Assembly (NCBI GenBank): GCA_013399855.1
Contig: VXAY01004102.1
Coordinates: 640,259 to 704,258 of the forward strand
Source: Oxyruncus cristatus
Lineage: Eukaryota > Chordata > Aves > Passeriformes > Cotingidae
Length of the DNA stretch: 64,000 nt
Direction: 5' to 3'
Part shown: positions 1 to 12,990 of the stretch, one piece after another
How positions within the stretch are numbered: the first letter of the stretch is position 1
Layout of the letters: each line of letters begins with the position of its first letter
Translations under genes and position numbers: made by a program
Notes under the pieces: generated by a model
Database searches by the model: none
Seen by the model: only the letters and a program-made list of their open reading frames with translations
Told to the model about the DNA's origin: nothing

Positions 1-2379
1 GGACAGTTTCTGCCCTTGAGAATCAATGGGAATTGATTTAAAGGAACAGCAGTCCTGTTAAAGGAGAATTGCAGTGGGATGGAAGATCTTTGCATGCTAA
101 TCCAACATGATCCCCATTAGTGGCTGTTCTGTGGGCCAGAAATTATCTCAGAAACAAAAGATATTGAATTCTAGGTTGCTATGGGAGGATACCAAGGCTT
201 TGGAATTATGAAGTAAAATCAGTTGAGCATCAAAATATGACAACTGTCTTCAAAAAAATTTCTGCTTTGCACTTGAGAAAATTGCTTCGGTATTTGCAGT
301 TTTAACTTGGTTTTCCCTCTCTAACCATAGAGGTTATCCCATAACCAGGTGTTATGCAAAAGAATTTTTGAGTTTTGTACTATGATATGAGAAAAGTAAG
401 TTTCTTAGATAACCTGAGCAGTCTTCTCTCATTGGTGCATTTTACCCATGAGAGTCAAGCACAAGAGGAAAATGGAAGGAAACAAGAGAAAAACATAATA
501 ACAGTATCTGGCAAACTTTGCCAACATTTTTGAGTGAATCTTTGGAGAAAAAAGACCTTTCATTATATGCTACCCTTACAGACCATGCATGAGGCTATGG
601 ATAACTCCACCGGCTTTTCTACTGAAATCAGGATGCGACTGTTCCTACTTCTAAACAAGCAGGAGTTGATGATAACATCTGCTATAGCTGAAAGTCCTTC
701 AGCAGTAATTTCCATGATGAGCTGAGTGACAGAATACCTGAGCATGAACAAATGCTATGAGGGCTCATCTACTCGATAGATCCACAGCTGTTCCATAACT
801 ATAAGGCTTCTATCAGAAGCCTTATCTATCAGAATCTACTGATCTCCATCTTGTCTGTTTTTTTCCTGCTCTACACCTTTACACCTTGCCATGTATGTGC
901 TCCTCAGCTGTGCATGAAGAAGTTGATGTGAGGACAGTCAGCACTAAAGGAATATGCACCTGCAAATCCACTATTTGCTTATGGATGTACTACATCAGAA
1001 TCTGAGACCATGAGAAAATGCACAAGCACTTGAACAACATCAAGCCTATAATACTTCATATACAGAAAAGCCCATCTTCTGAGCCTGTTTTAAACCTTAT
1101 GTTTTTTTGTGGAAGCCATCTGAGATTAATCTTCCATAAAGAAGATAATAAAATTCTCTGACCTATAATCTATTATAAAGATCTTTGATTTCTAAATTTA
1201 ACAATCACTGCCATACAAAATCCTTGTCTCCTAGGCCTTAGTTTGAGACACCTTTGTAACTTATTGCTAGTAAACAACTCCTGTCAATAGCAACAAAGTT
1301 ATATCTAAGAAATTTCTTTCACTGTCTCCCTGTGTGTTCCAGTTTGTAGAATTTTCTCAGTCTTTCCCACAGGAGAGAGTGATTGCACTATAAGTAGTAT
1401 TTTGGCACCAAGGTTTGTTGGTTAGAGTTTTGTTTTCTGTTGTTGTGGTGGTGGGTTTTTTGTGTTTCCCTCCCACCCCCACCCCGTTAAAAGACTCTGC
1501 TCCTCCCCTTATCCACTGAAACAGCATGGGCAGCTTCCATAGTGTTTCACAAACATCTCTTAATCTTGACCAGAGGAATCACCCTTTTGCTTTCATGTCT
1601 TTGATCTCTGGCCTCTCTGTGAAGGCCAACAGTAGAGATGCTCCCAGAATGAAACATATGTACGGATTACTCACTGTCGTACACACACGTGCACCCTGTG
1701 CAGCCTGACTGGAGGGGGCTGTGACAGCACCCTGCTTGAAAACTCTGTATCAGGAGGGGCCCAAGCCAGAGCTCTTGCTAAGTCCCATGTTGCTGTGTTC
1801 CTCCAAGTACTAGAGTTAGGTTAAATATAAAACTATCCACTTATTCCTAGTTGTTTTTATAAACTGCAGGTGTACTAACCTACATCCTTTCTGATAATGA
1901 AAGGATTTAAATGTTTTGCTGGTCACAAGCCTTTCATTATTCAGAGATCAGGTTTAGTATAGGCAACACTATATATTTTTTCCCTTCTGCTTCATGTCAA
2001 AGCAGCTAAAATCCAGCTGTGTGTTAAAAGCAATGAATACAATATTTTTTTCACTCATTCACCCAGTACTTAGTGCTGTTACTAAATGTGGTTATGTGTT
2101 TTGTTACAGATAAATTGTTCCACAACCAGCAAAGTCATCTCAAAAATAAAATTGTACTGCTGTTGGGTAGAATGACTTTTTGGTTGATAAGATGAATAGA
2201 TGGTCAGTTCCCTGTTGATGGTAACTAGAGCTGTCTCAATTCCAGTAACCCTCTTTTAAATACAACTCCTTGCACATACAAAGCAAATGAAATGGATAAA
2301 TGTTTCCTAAGATGAATGATGAAAACTTAGCTAGGATGAATTTACTAATAATGCATTTCTTCTAGATCTCTCTTTCCAG

Positions 2380-2660
2380 TGTGGGCACCTTGCTGAACAC
2401 AGCTAACAACGGCTTTCCTTTTTTCCTCCCAAGCTGATTAATGTTTGCTCACGGGACCTTGATTACTGTACTACAAGTCAAAAATTTGCAAGATTAAAAA
2501 TGTCTGTTGAATTAATTAGCTGCAAATCAACCGAGGCACAGCTCGACAAGTTCCAAGCTGCTCCAATAGAATAAAAAAAGAGGAATCAATAGCAGCCACA
2601 AACACATGACAATATGCTGGCACTTTGTGACTATAAATAGTGGCAGCTGCCCTCTCTGCT
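2380..2660. promoter_or_regulatory. Candidate conserved enhancer with MEF2, E-box and homeodomain motifs
   Basis: A dense cluster of textbook motifs sits in unique sequence. CTATAAATAG at 2631-2640 is a perfect MEF2 consensus. CAGCTG at 2644-2649 is an E-box four bases further on. GAATTAATTAGCTGCAAATC around 2510-2529 combines a homeodomain core (TTAATTAG) with an octamer-like half-site (TGCAAAT). Local complexity is higher than in the surrounding sequence. I cannot test conservation, so the regulatory role is inference. Confidence 0.25.
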
Positions 2661-3931
2661 GACAAAGGAAGATTTTTCATTGTCCATACAGTGCTGTCTA
2701 AAGGCTAAATCCTGCCCAGATTGGTGTGACAATCTCACCGATAGATAAAGTGTTCTCAGTGAAATATCTCCTGTGGGCCAGCCTGGTAACCCAGGAGGAA
2801 CTGGAGCTGGAAACAAACTGCCTACCTTGTCTTCACTTTCAGCCAGAGGGAATGCCACGGTGCCGGTGCCAGGAGTAATCACAGCACTTGTGGATGCTGG
2901 CTGACAGGAAGGCTACGTTAGTCCCAAAATGGAAATGCAAGGAACAATGTTGAAAGTCATTAGTGATTATTTTTGAACTTTCTCTCTGTGGTTACTGCCA
3001 TTGTCTGACCCAGTCACAACAATTTTAGATCTATCTGTCCATAAATCAGATCCTGTTGGAAAGTTACTGGGTTTTTTTCAAACAGTGTCCTTAATGCCGA
3101 ATGGTGACTTTGATTAGGAACTCTAGACAATATAGAAGCAAGTGCCTTCACCGGTGAGTAGTCTCTTCCTCAGCTTTATAAAATTTAAAATTAATTCTTA
3201 TCAAACATCACCTAATAAACAATCGGTGACAGGCAGATAATAATGCAGAACATACTGAAAAAAATCAGTAACTAAAATTTCAGAAATAGCTACTGCGTAC
3301 GCATGATATATTAAATTGACAGGGGTATTGTTTCAAATACATGCATTTGAAATTCGTCTTCAATACATAATGCGTGCAAGAGAAAATCTTTCCTTCTGAC
3401 AGCATGTATCAGGAAACTACATATGGGTTGGATAACAAACACTCTTTGGTGTTCTTCAGTTAAAATGCAAGTAAACCATCCTAATTATTGCAAGTTATTT
3501 CCTTCATAAACTACTGAAATGATAACTGATAAACAAATACAACCAACATTAAATGAAATAAAAGTTTAATTGATCTCTTTGCCATTTTCCTGTATGATTT
3601 TTTCCTTGATTAAGTAAATGTGATAGATCCTTCTTTATTTTATATAAATTTTCCCCACTCTATTCTTTTACCAAAATATTTAAGATTATGAAATATAGCA
3701 TTAGACATATTTTCTCCATAACTTTTTGTTAAAGTGCTGGCATAATACATCGCAAAGCTGTCTCAAATAATAACTAGAATGTATTTTCCAATAATGTTCT
3801 TTTCTTTTTGCAGTTATCACTTGATTACCCTTGATGGCAATGCTCTTGATCCTTTTGTTTAGGCTTAGAATTTGAATGAATTGCAAGATTGAATCCTAAC
3901 AGAATCTCAGGACTCACTGTCATGTGTATAC

Positions 3932-3974
3932 ATGCACACACACACATATATATACACACATGTATATATATATA
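3932..3974. repeat. CA/TA dinucleotide microsatellite
   Basis: Runs of CA then TA, broken by a few bases (CACACACACATATATATACACACATGTATATATATA pattern), form a short compound microsatellite. The translated frames across it are artefacts. Confidence 0.85.
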
Positions 3975-6900
3975 AATGCATTTGATGCTGTAAATTTGCT
4001 CCCAAGTATGAGATAAGATTGTACTATTTTTATTATGATAAAAACAAACACTTTCACAGAGAGTATTCATTATAGCATGCTCCATGTGGACACTGAACTT
4101 AATTCTTGCATTCACAATAACCTGGGCAATTTGCACATAACTGTGGTTCAAATGTACCATCCAGAGAAACCATGTGTGCTCCACATGCCTGGCTAAATAG
4201 CACAGAGCCTGTTTGCCCTTTGCTCAGCCCAAACTGATCTTTGTTTGGTGAAGGAACTGGGACTGCAAAGGGTCTGCACCTTGGGCTCTGGCAACTATAG
4301 ATAAGCTACACACGTAGCTTTGGTGCCCATGCAAAGTCTGCCTGAGGTCCCATGAAAAACCAGGTGATCGTGGCCACAGCGTTAGCAGTGCATTAGCACA
4401 CAGTGCGTTAGTAGACCTGATTCGAGGCAGCATGTAGAGATTCAGGCTTTGTCACAGTGCTAACCATGTTCATACGGCTTTTGGAAGGTGAGCAGAGTGA
4501 TTTTGCTTCTTCCCCAGATGTATCCTGTGGACATTGCTGGATGTAGGCAATGGCACTTAGTGTGCTCAACAATTTCAGCCCTCAACACTAAAGGGGCTGA
4601 ACATGTCAAAATACTAGAAGTATGTCTACATTGCACAGGATAACTTTTATGTTTTCCACAATGAGGAAGACCAGCCTCAAAATATGAGGCAGGGAGCATT
4701 GCCCTTCTCCTCAGTAGTGCGCAGCCCTATAGCCTTCCCCTGAGAGATAGTAGCTAAAGATACGAATCATTGCTAGCTGAAGAGATAACTGCATCTGGCT
4801 CTCCCCTTGGTCTCTGCTTACCACCAATCTACTGCTGGAAAAACAGTCATGGGTATTTCTGTGCAAAGCTCCATCTGATAGCACCTCAGAGGACCCAAGT
4901 CCTTCAGGTAAGATAAGCAGAAGAATACGTGCTCAGGGGATCCTGGCAGGCTCAGGTGGGAGATAGGAGCTGAGCTACCTTGTGCTGTTAAGACCAAGTT
5001 GTTTCTGACCAAGTCCAGGAGCCAGATTTTAGGTGGTCTAACATCTGGCATTAAAAACGTTCAGGAGCTGCTAGTTAGTGCAGTTCGGAGGATCACAGTA
5101 TTAGTCTGAGGCCCCCAATGTGCCTGTGCAGGCCTCTACACATGTGCTGCAACGTGCTGGGTATCTGGTCCCCGGGTGTTGTGGCTTTCATCCAGCTCAT
5201 GCACTTGGTTTTTCTCTCTGTGGGCTCTTTGGTGCATGAGGTGGGGAAGGGAGTGCTGGACTATGACCAGGCCTTGCCCTGAGTGGACTCATAGCACACA
5301 AACACAGTCTATGTTTTGCCTTAGTACTGTGTTAGGCCTCTGAAGTCTCTTCTAGACGTTCAACTAGCAGCTTTTTTACGTTGAGGAAATCACTTGTTAG
5401 TGAAATTCTGTTTTTCAGTACCATTACACAGTAGGTGGCTGAGTGGACACACCTATTTCATGCTAAAAAAACTTTTGTGAGGTTTTCTTCAGTGCAGAAG
5501 ACAACCCCAAACTCAACACTTTGTTAAAACAATGTGGACTTTCCTATAAGCAGAACAGGTCTTGTCTGGAAAAGCTGCTAGTATTCCTAGGGCTGCAGCA
5601 TGTCTAGAAGTAAGATCCAGAAGCAATTGCTTCCAAAGATATCTGAAATAAGAGGCTGAAATCTACAGATAGAGAAATTGTACCCATAGGCATTTTATCT
5701 TTCTTTCTGTGAATATGACATCTAGTTACACTGACAAATCTGTTACATTTTTAAGTTTATCCCAACCAGTCCTCGAAAAGAGATTTTTGGTAGCATTTTA
5801 AAGTTTCTTTGATGCTTTTTTTTTACATTGCCTTGCATATGGAAATTGAGACTTGATCTGTTAGTTGGCCACTTACATCGCAATTTCTAGTAAATCTCTA
5901 TCAGTGAATATAGCATCTATAACTCTGTTGTAATTATACACAAGTTTCTCTCTGACCTCTCTGGCTCATGCAAATCACCCTGTAAATGTGCTGAAGAGGA
6001 CTTTTTGTCCTGCATCTTGCATATCTGTCCTCTTTGCCCCAGAATTCAGAGTAGTCATACAGCTTACTAATGGGTACATAAGATCTGCTGCGTAAGAATG
6101 AAACCCTAAGCATTCGGAGCAAAACGTATGTACAAGAGCCAAGCTTACACATTTAGAATACGTTCCTTTTAATGAATATGCTGGTCAGCAATTGTCTTTT
6201 GTAAGAATCACTGGAAATGACTGGTTTCAGAGACATTTTTCAAAGCCTTCTTAAAAGGATCACAAAACAGCAACTGTGTCAAAGTGGGTATATTCTTAAA
6301 TGTTTGAACTAAAAAGGAAAGAAGAAGAAATGTTTGATTCATGCTGAGCTAGCACTAAGTTTAGAGTATGTATTTCTGGTTGAGCCAAGTGACATGCAGG
6401 CTCTTTGGAAAGAAGCAAATCTCCAGCTGACTTCAGTTTGGAGCATGGAGGTGAAGACTTTCAGTGCTGTGGTCTGAATTCATGCAGTTGTTCACTCAAT
6501 ACAGGGGCCTGATTTTGTCATACCAGTGAAGACATCTCACAAAAGTCCGGCACTGAGGTCACTACAGTAAAACAAATTGTGCCAAGGGATCCCTCACGTG
6601 TTAATACAGCTTTGTAAATAGTCCGTTGATCAGTGACACTATTCCCCTAACTTTGCATGAGCAAGGCTTTGTAATGTTCATCTCCGTCTCTCCTGTAATG
6701 AAGTCTGCTCATACCAGATGTGAGAAATCATTTCAGAAGTGGATTGCTCAGCAATCTGCAGCCAAGTGAAAATAACGACAAAATTTGTTTCAAAAAATCA
6801 CTACATATGAACTGCAGTAATCTGTTGTGGTTTTTTTTTTTTTTTTAATTCCCAGATTTAAACGAATCTGTTCTTATTTTGCATTTTATCTCTTTTATCA

Positions 6901-8492
6901 GAATAAAGAGAAATCAATTCAATGTCATAATGAAAAGACATAGTTCTATAACAATGAAGGGAGGATTTCATAACTTAATGTCTCTGGTATATAAATGGCT
7001 GTTTGCCATTTACTCCATTTGGCTTTCTGCTGAGATCATGGGCTTCATGCAAGCTAGTCTAATTGCTACAATTAGCAAAATTAAATGGCTTATTGTGTAT
7101 TTAGACAATTCTTCCCATGTTCTGCTTTGTTATACTACAGAATTAGTAATTGCAGTGTTGGGCTTGTAGATTCATGGACATGTGTTGCGATTATTTTCAT
7201 TACACCCGACAAGGGGCTCAACGTAAATAAGCTTGTTTAGACAGATGCACAGATGCAATTTACTCTGCTTCCCACCATGCACAGGAGCAAGAGAGGCAGC
7301 AGCAGGACCCCAGAAATCTGCTGAAGTCTTTTCCTTGGCACTGTGCAGGTGTTGCAGGGAGTGCAAAGTAAATCTCAGCACCTCAGTCACTCTGGATTGC
7401 ACGACTTCAGGGATGGAGCAGAGAAAGGGCAGGAGTGGCTTTGGGAGCTGAATCACTGGCAGAACCAACTAAAACTCAGTACAGCACCACTTTTAAGGCT
7501 CTTAAGGAGTTATATGATCAAATCACAAAGACTTCAAAATTGTTTAATTTGTGTTCTAAAAAACCCAAAAGGTTACGGGTGAATATTTGCTGACCAATAA
7601 AAAGTAAATGAACATATTGCATGATTGGGAGTCCCTTTCCAAATAAAGCAGCACTTGCACTTTTAGTACCACTTATGAATTGCTCTTCTGGGGAAATAAT
7701 CATGTATTGGCTAGACCACTGTATGTTTTAAACTAATATGGGTGTAATAGCTATTAACCACATATTAAAAATTAAACCTCCAATAAAATTGTAATTTACC
7801 CTCTCTGCTTAAAAGTTTGTAAAAATCAGGCAGATGAGACCAAGCATTGAATTTTGGAAGGAAAATTTTCTCCAGTGGTATAAAAATTAATTAATAGAGA
7901 ATTTGTTGTTTTGTCAATAAAATTGTTATTTATATGTCATCAAACCCATATAGCCCAAGCACAGAAACATTGTTCTAGCACAAGAAACGTATTTAAGTTG
8001 ACATAAACAAAATCAGAAACTATTTTTTTCATTATTAAATATGCAGGAAAAGGTATTGCACATGTTTGCAAAGAATTTTTTTTTCAGAAAAATCATGTTA
8101 CTATAGAACAAATAACTTTTAAAATAAGAAAAAGAAATTATGTTACATTTTTTATATGTTTTCTGAACGAACATGGTATACATTATCTCTTCTTTATTTA
8201 ATTAGAGTAGTGAATAGTCTTTTTTCTGTAACAGACAAATACGGACTCTCAAAAGTTTAGGACCAAGTCTTTAACCAGATAAATTACCACAAAATCTTCT
8301 GGGAAATTTTTTGCTTCAGTAGAACAATGCCTTCATAATTCTAACAAAGAGATATGATTGCTTTTCTTTACCAGAATGTGAATATGAAAATATGAACATT
8401 TTATTTTCTTGTATTCTGGAATGAAATTTAAAAGGTCTGATTTTTTTTATTATTTCAAAAGCAAAGTTAATTTTCTTTACAATTTTTTGGTT

Positions 8493-8494
<2 letters not shown>

Positions 8495-8531
<37 letters not shown>
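8495..8531. repeat. 37-base poly-T tract
   Basis: An uninterrupted run of 37 T (A on the XKR4 sense strand). It follows GGTTGG. There is no recognisable retroelement body on either side, so it is probably a grown homopolymer and not a retroposed poly(A) tail. Confidence 0.9.
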
Positions 8532-8534
<3 letters not shown>

Positions 8535-8916
8535 ATTGCTGTCTTAACTGAGCGTTATTGATTTTATAACTGTCTGTGGTAAAAAGAATAGTGCATATTG
8601 ATTATTAACTGTCCTTAAGGCCATCATGGAATTTCAATGTGGATGATGTTTAATCTTGGCAATTTCTATAAAAAATTCCTACAGCTTTTAATGTGACTAT
8701 TCACAGCAATGCAAATTATGAAACTGTCCATGTAGTCATCTGAGTGTGAAGATTTCAATGGCCACCCTGTTCTCAGCGCAAGCATCACGGATGTTATGAA
8801 TGTAACAGAGTAAGATTTTGGAAAGCAAATTTTGACTTAGTGTATAATGCTTTCTCTCCCTTCCTCAAACAACCAGATTGAATTCTTGGGACAGGATGTA
8901 TATATATACATAGTTC

Positions 8917-8991
8917 TGCGCATATATGTATATGCGCATATACATATATGCATATGTATATGCGCATATACATATATGCGTATGTATATGT
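8917..8991. repeat. 75-bp perfect alternating purine-pyrimidine tract with GCGC palindromes
   Basis: Every base from 8917 to 8991 alternates pyrimidine and purine with no break. The tract mixes TA, CA/TG and CG steps. TATATGCGCATATA, a perfect palindrome, occurs twice (about 8931-8944 and 8957-8970), and the segment between the GCGC cores is close to self-complementary. This is the textbook composition for Z-DNA and for cruciform extrusion. It lies about 3 kb past the XKR4 stop codon. Confidence 0.9.
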
Positions 8992-11625
8992 TGCTCTGCA
9001 CTCAGACCCTGCAGTAATAGTTTGCTTAAGAGAAACATTTTTACAAACATTATTAAAAAAACTTTAAAATGTTGGGAGAGTAAAGAGAGTAAATGCTAGG
9101 CATGAAAACCCACATGGATAAATAATACCTCTGTGTCCTTCCTTCCAAAACCAAACAAGAGCAAATTAAACAAACTTACCCCAAACCTTCTTCAGAAACG
9201 TTGCAAAGCAAGCACTGGTGCAGACCTTAACCCTTTAAATTTTGTACGAAGCAATATTTCTTCAATTCTTTAAGCCCTGACCAAAGGGCTCATGGCTCTC
9301 ATGAAGAGCAAGAGGATGAGAGGGACATTAGAACAGCACAAGCCTCACCGACAGATGTGATTTTCCTCTCTCCGCAGGAGGTACTGGACAGTGGGTAGGG
9401 CTTGTGAAGACTGTCCACTGTGCCTCATTCAAGCTTAAATTTCTGAATTGTTAAAGTAGCAAACACATTCAACTGTTTCCAAAAGAAACAGTCACATCTT
9501 GGACCACAAAGCTTACCATTTGCCTTGTTTGTAAAGAAAACCAGCAATTTCCTTGTGCGAACTAGCGTTTGATTCTGGAGTGAAAGCTCTGCTGAATTTG
9601 ACAGGACAAAGGACTTGCTCCAAAAACCTTTTTTTTTAGCAGTCCTTGAACTGGTATATTTTTTTGACAAAACATGAGTGCTTTTGTCTGAATAATCAGC
9701 TGTATCTTAATGGAGAGAAGGGCAATCACTTTGTACAAAGCTTCAGGTTTGGACTATCAAAGAATTGTTTTATTTAAAAAATTATAATAGAGGCAGTTGG
9801 CTACTGCTTAATTTGAAAATACCTAAGAAACCCTTGAAGCACGGGTGTTTTCTGATCTGTGTAAAGTTCCCTCTGCCTTGCAGATTACTGCACTTTCACA
9901 GATTTTTTTTTTCTGTTTTGTTTTGAGGAACTCGCCCCAGCAAAGAACAACAGGTATCGAACATTTCACTAATAAAAAAAGTCAACATTAAAAATGGCTA
10001 ATTGAATGCATACAAATAAACATAGTCTGTGTAACCTTGGCCATTTCATAGTACAAATATTCGTAATAGGAAAGACTGAAATTAACCCAGCAGCATATAC
10101 AGCAGTGACTACACTGGATATATCTGACAGTGAAGACTACAACACCAATCATCAGGTCTTCTCCATTCTGACAATGCCATTTACAACAATAACTCTTCAG
10201 TTCTGCTTCTCTCTCCTAAAATGGATGGAAATAGTTATAGTAAATTTTTTCTTATGGAATCACTTGGTGTCTTTACAAGCGACTTACATTTGAAGCAGGA
10301 TCCACAGTTTATAGGGTATTCTAAAAGTACCCATGTAGGCTTTCATATGGCATTACACTGCAAAACAAATCCATAATGTGTGAAAAACAGGTTTACATCA
10401 ACCTGAAAAAGCCATTTGATAAAATTCATGAACCAATTCTTAAAATCTAAGCTATAAAGAGAATGAAATGTATTAAAAGATTTGAGGTTTATAAAAAGTA
10501 ACCTTTTATAGCATATTTTTAGTTTACAAAAATATTGAAATAATCCATGAGTTTTCCACTCTGCACCAGATTTAAAAAAAATACTATCAAATTTTGACTT
10601 GCACCTTTAATGCATTTGAAAGCACCATCAGGGGATACTTTTAACATAAAGGATAATACCATTGACTAGATTTAGGGAGGTATTTAAAACCCAAAAGCTT
10701 GCAGCAAAGCACTCTATTACAAGAGATTCAACGTAATTTTTAGACGCATCTGGACAAAAGTCTTGAACAGGCAGAAGAGACTCTTCCACATAACTTGCTT
10801 ACATTATACTTCTGTGAATATACTTACTAAGAGGTGGCTGAAAGCCTTTAAAAGACATCACTTTCACCTTGGGTTGGGAAAAATCAGAGCTGTCTCTACA
10901 TGTTGAGAACTTTGTTGGTCTTTCCTGCTTCTTTTTCTGGTAGGGCTTGTGCCACTTGTTATCTGTCCCTCAGGCAATATCAACCTTGCAGTTATACAAT
11001 GTTTGGCACTAGAAGGGTATGGCATGTCACAGTCTCTTGTCACCCCTGCATACATTCACACACTGAATCATGCATTCTCAGTCCTGAAACAGAGAAGTCT
11101 CAGCGTGTTCATCTCCTTGTAGTTTCTTCTGAAATGTCTGAATGGGATCCTCCAAAAAGTTTAGAATGTGAAAACTATACTTCCCTGTTCTTTCACTTTT
11201 TTTTTTTTTGCAAATTGAACACTGAATCATGATTATCATTTAATGTATATCACTACATGTTAGAGCTCCTTATTTCTCCTGAAAACCAGAAATGAGCTGC
11301 ATAGGATTTCTGTTGAAAGTAACATGAAGAAGTTAAATTGCATTTAAAAAAGACTTTGAAATTCCACAGAAAACAAACAGTTCTGGTAGTATTAATTTTC
11401 AAGACCTAATTAATAAAAATTTAGTTTACTTTCCATTGACAGCCTTACAAACATGACAACGTATCTTTTTAATTAAGAACTATTTTGCAAACCTAATCTA
11501 ACCTGAATGGTTGATTCATGGGAGTGTTGAAGACTATTATGCTCCTATTTTTTCCCCCAGAAAACAGTTTTCATAACAGCAACAATGTGTGCTAGTTTTG
11601 TTATTTTTGAAAAGGTGTGTTTTTG

Positions 11626-11631
11626 TTTATT
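11626..11631 (-). terminator. Nearest candidate poly(A) signal after the XKR4 stop
   Basis: TTTATT on the + strand reads AATAAA on the minus strand, about 390 bases past the XKR4 stop. It is the first perfect hexamer downstream. No clear GU-rich element follows, and further AATAAA hexamers occur at about 9769 and 8399, so the real cleavage site may lie much further away. Confidence 0.25.
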
Positions 11632-12022
11632 TTTGCCATTGATTATGGAAATATCAATCATTAATTTCTAAAATAAAATGCACTACTGGCTAAAGTTGAA
11701 AGCTGTGGTTTGATTGTAAGTACTGTGCAGTCAGAGTTTCATAGCAGCAAGGGGTCGTGGGTGAGTTTCCCCAGCTGAAGTAACTGGTCTGTATGTGTGG
11801 GTCAAGGTTTTTTTTAGGCTTTCAGATGACTGATGTATCAGTGTCCTGCAGACAGACTGCACACAGTGGATCAAATGATAATCATGATGATAGCCAGACT
11901 AAGAACGCTATAGCTTGCTGCTCTACTTGTAGAACACAGTTTAGTTACTCCTACAGCCCTATTGTCAACTCTTAATTTGGACTGTAGCATTGCAGCTTCT
12001 TCAAGCCATGTTTCTGCTCTGT

Positions 12023-12969
12023 TTACAATGTGGTTTCATATTCCAAGCGCTCCTGGATAAGGGCATCATCTTTATACTGCAGCCGTGGAGGAGCAGGGGA
12101 ACATTCAAATGCCAAGATTGCCTTCCTCAGGCTCCTGTCCAACACATGTCTCTCCCATGCTGGGTACCTGTTCCTGAACAGATCAATTTTAATGACAGAC
12201 TCCTCAATCCTTGGTGGCCGGGATGAAGGTGTGGATGGTGCGGTGGGTCTCACCTGAAACACAGGCACACACCCATCCCTCTCTGCAAATTTTTGATCCC
12301 GCTCGCTCGTGACACTCCGGTTGTTGGAGATGGACCTTAGCGTGCTTGTGGCCACTTCTGGGGGTAGGGTGAAGGCAGTGGCAGGGTCCTCACAAGCACA
12401 GCTTGGCGACTGCCCAAACCTTGGTCCATTGGGGTGAAAGAAGGCATAGTACATCAGCATAAAAACAATGCCTGTTAAAAAGCTGCTGAACACTACACAC
12501 AGTGCTGGTATGGCAAATGCATCAGAGATTTGAGGGGCTTTGTACAGATACCAGAGAACACTCAAGGCAGTGTTTTCTAAAAGGATGACAAAATAGTAAA
12601 TGAAAAGCCTACAGCGTGTCCTTCCTTCCTTGACATTGAACCAGCTGAAGATATAGATTATCCCAACAACCATGTCGAAAACTATCTCCTCCCATTTAGT
12701 GATGCAAAACTCTGTCTCGCAGTGAACGATCCAGAAGGTCATGATGCACCAATGCAGCACGATGAAGATCCCAAAGTACAACTGGAAAACTGAGGCAAAC
12801 AGAGCAAAAGTAATGACCCTTGCTGCAATTGTGAAGAAATGCCAGCAAAACTGGATTATAACAGCCATGTAACTGATGGGTTTCTTGTCATCACGGGAGT
12901 CACGCAGGGCCTTTTGGTAGGAAGCCAAAGCCCAGGCCAGGGATACGAGAGATGCTGCAGCAGTAAGAC
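12023..12969 (-). CDS. XKR4: XKR4 exon 3 (terminal coding exon), phospholipid scramblase C-terminal half
   Basis: XK-related protein 4 is a plasma-membrane phospholipid scramblase that exposes phosphatidylserine after caspase cleavage in apoptosis, mostly in neural tissue (family knowledge). The minus-strand frame runs about 314 residues from a splice acceptor to TAA (12025-12023); mammalian XKR4 is about 650 residues, so this is roughly its second half. The exon opens with two bases of a split codon and then [20 protein letters not shown], so the upstream intron is phase 1; no start codon belongs here. Four to six hydrophobic segments follow (for example [20 protein letters not shown] and [19 protein letters not shown]), then a hydrophilic cytosolic tail of about 135 residues ending [18 protein letters not shown] in the tail, 83 residues before the end, matches the caspase site I recall for mouse XKR4. 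The frame is intact. The paralogues XKR6 and XKR7 are less likely because of the tail. Confidence 0.96.
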
Positions 12970-12990
12970 CTAGGAGGAAACAGGAGATGC
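12970..12990 (-). other. XKR4: Splice acceptor of XKR4 intron 2
   Basis: Read on the minus strand, a pyrimidine-rich stretch (TTTCCTCCTAG) ends in AG at 12971-12970, directly before the first XKR4-like codons. Using this AG keeps the reading frame open for 13 further residues ([13 protein letters not shown]) upstream of the open stretch at 12928, matching the family sequence. The split codon begins with GT at 12969-12968, giving a phase 1 intron. Confidence 0.85.

Larger units (their letters stand above)
1..12022 (-). other. XKR4 3' UTR and/or downstream flank, no coding sequence seen
   Basis: This stretch lies 3' of the XKR4 stop codon on the minus strand. It is AT-rich, with no open frame longer than about 120 codons; the longest (3825-4184, minus) runs through a CA/TA microsatellite. 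I recognised no CR1 or LTR in it, unlike the intron side. From memory, mammalian XKR4 transcripts have a very long 3' UTR, so much of this interval could be transcribed, but the sequence alone cannot set its end. Slightly more GC-rich parts at about 4200-5300 hold nothing I recognise. TMEM68, the downstream neighbour expected from mammalian synteny, is not visible. Confidence 0.5.

Noticed and set aside
3825..4184. 119-codon minus-strand open frame
   Set aside because: Its middle (IYIYIHVCIYMCVCACIH) is the CA/TA microsatellite translated.
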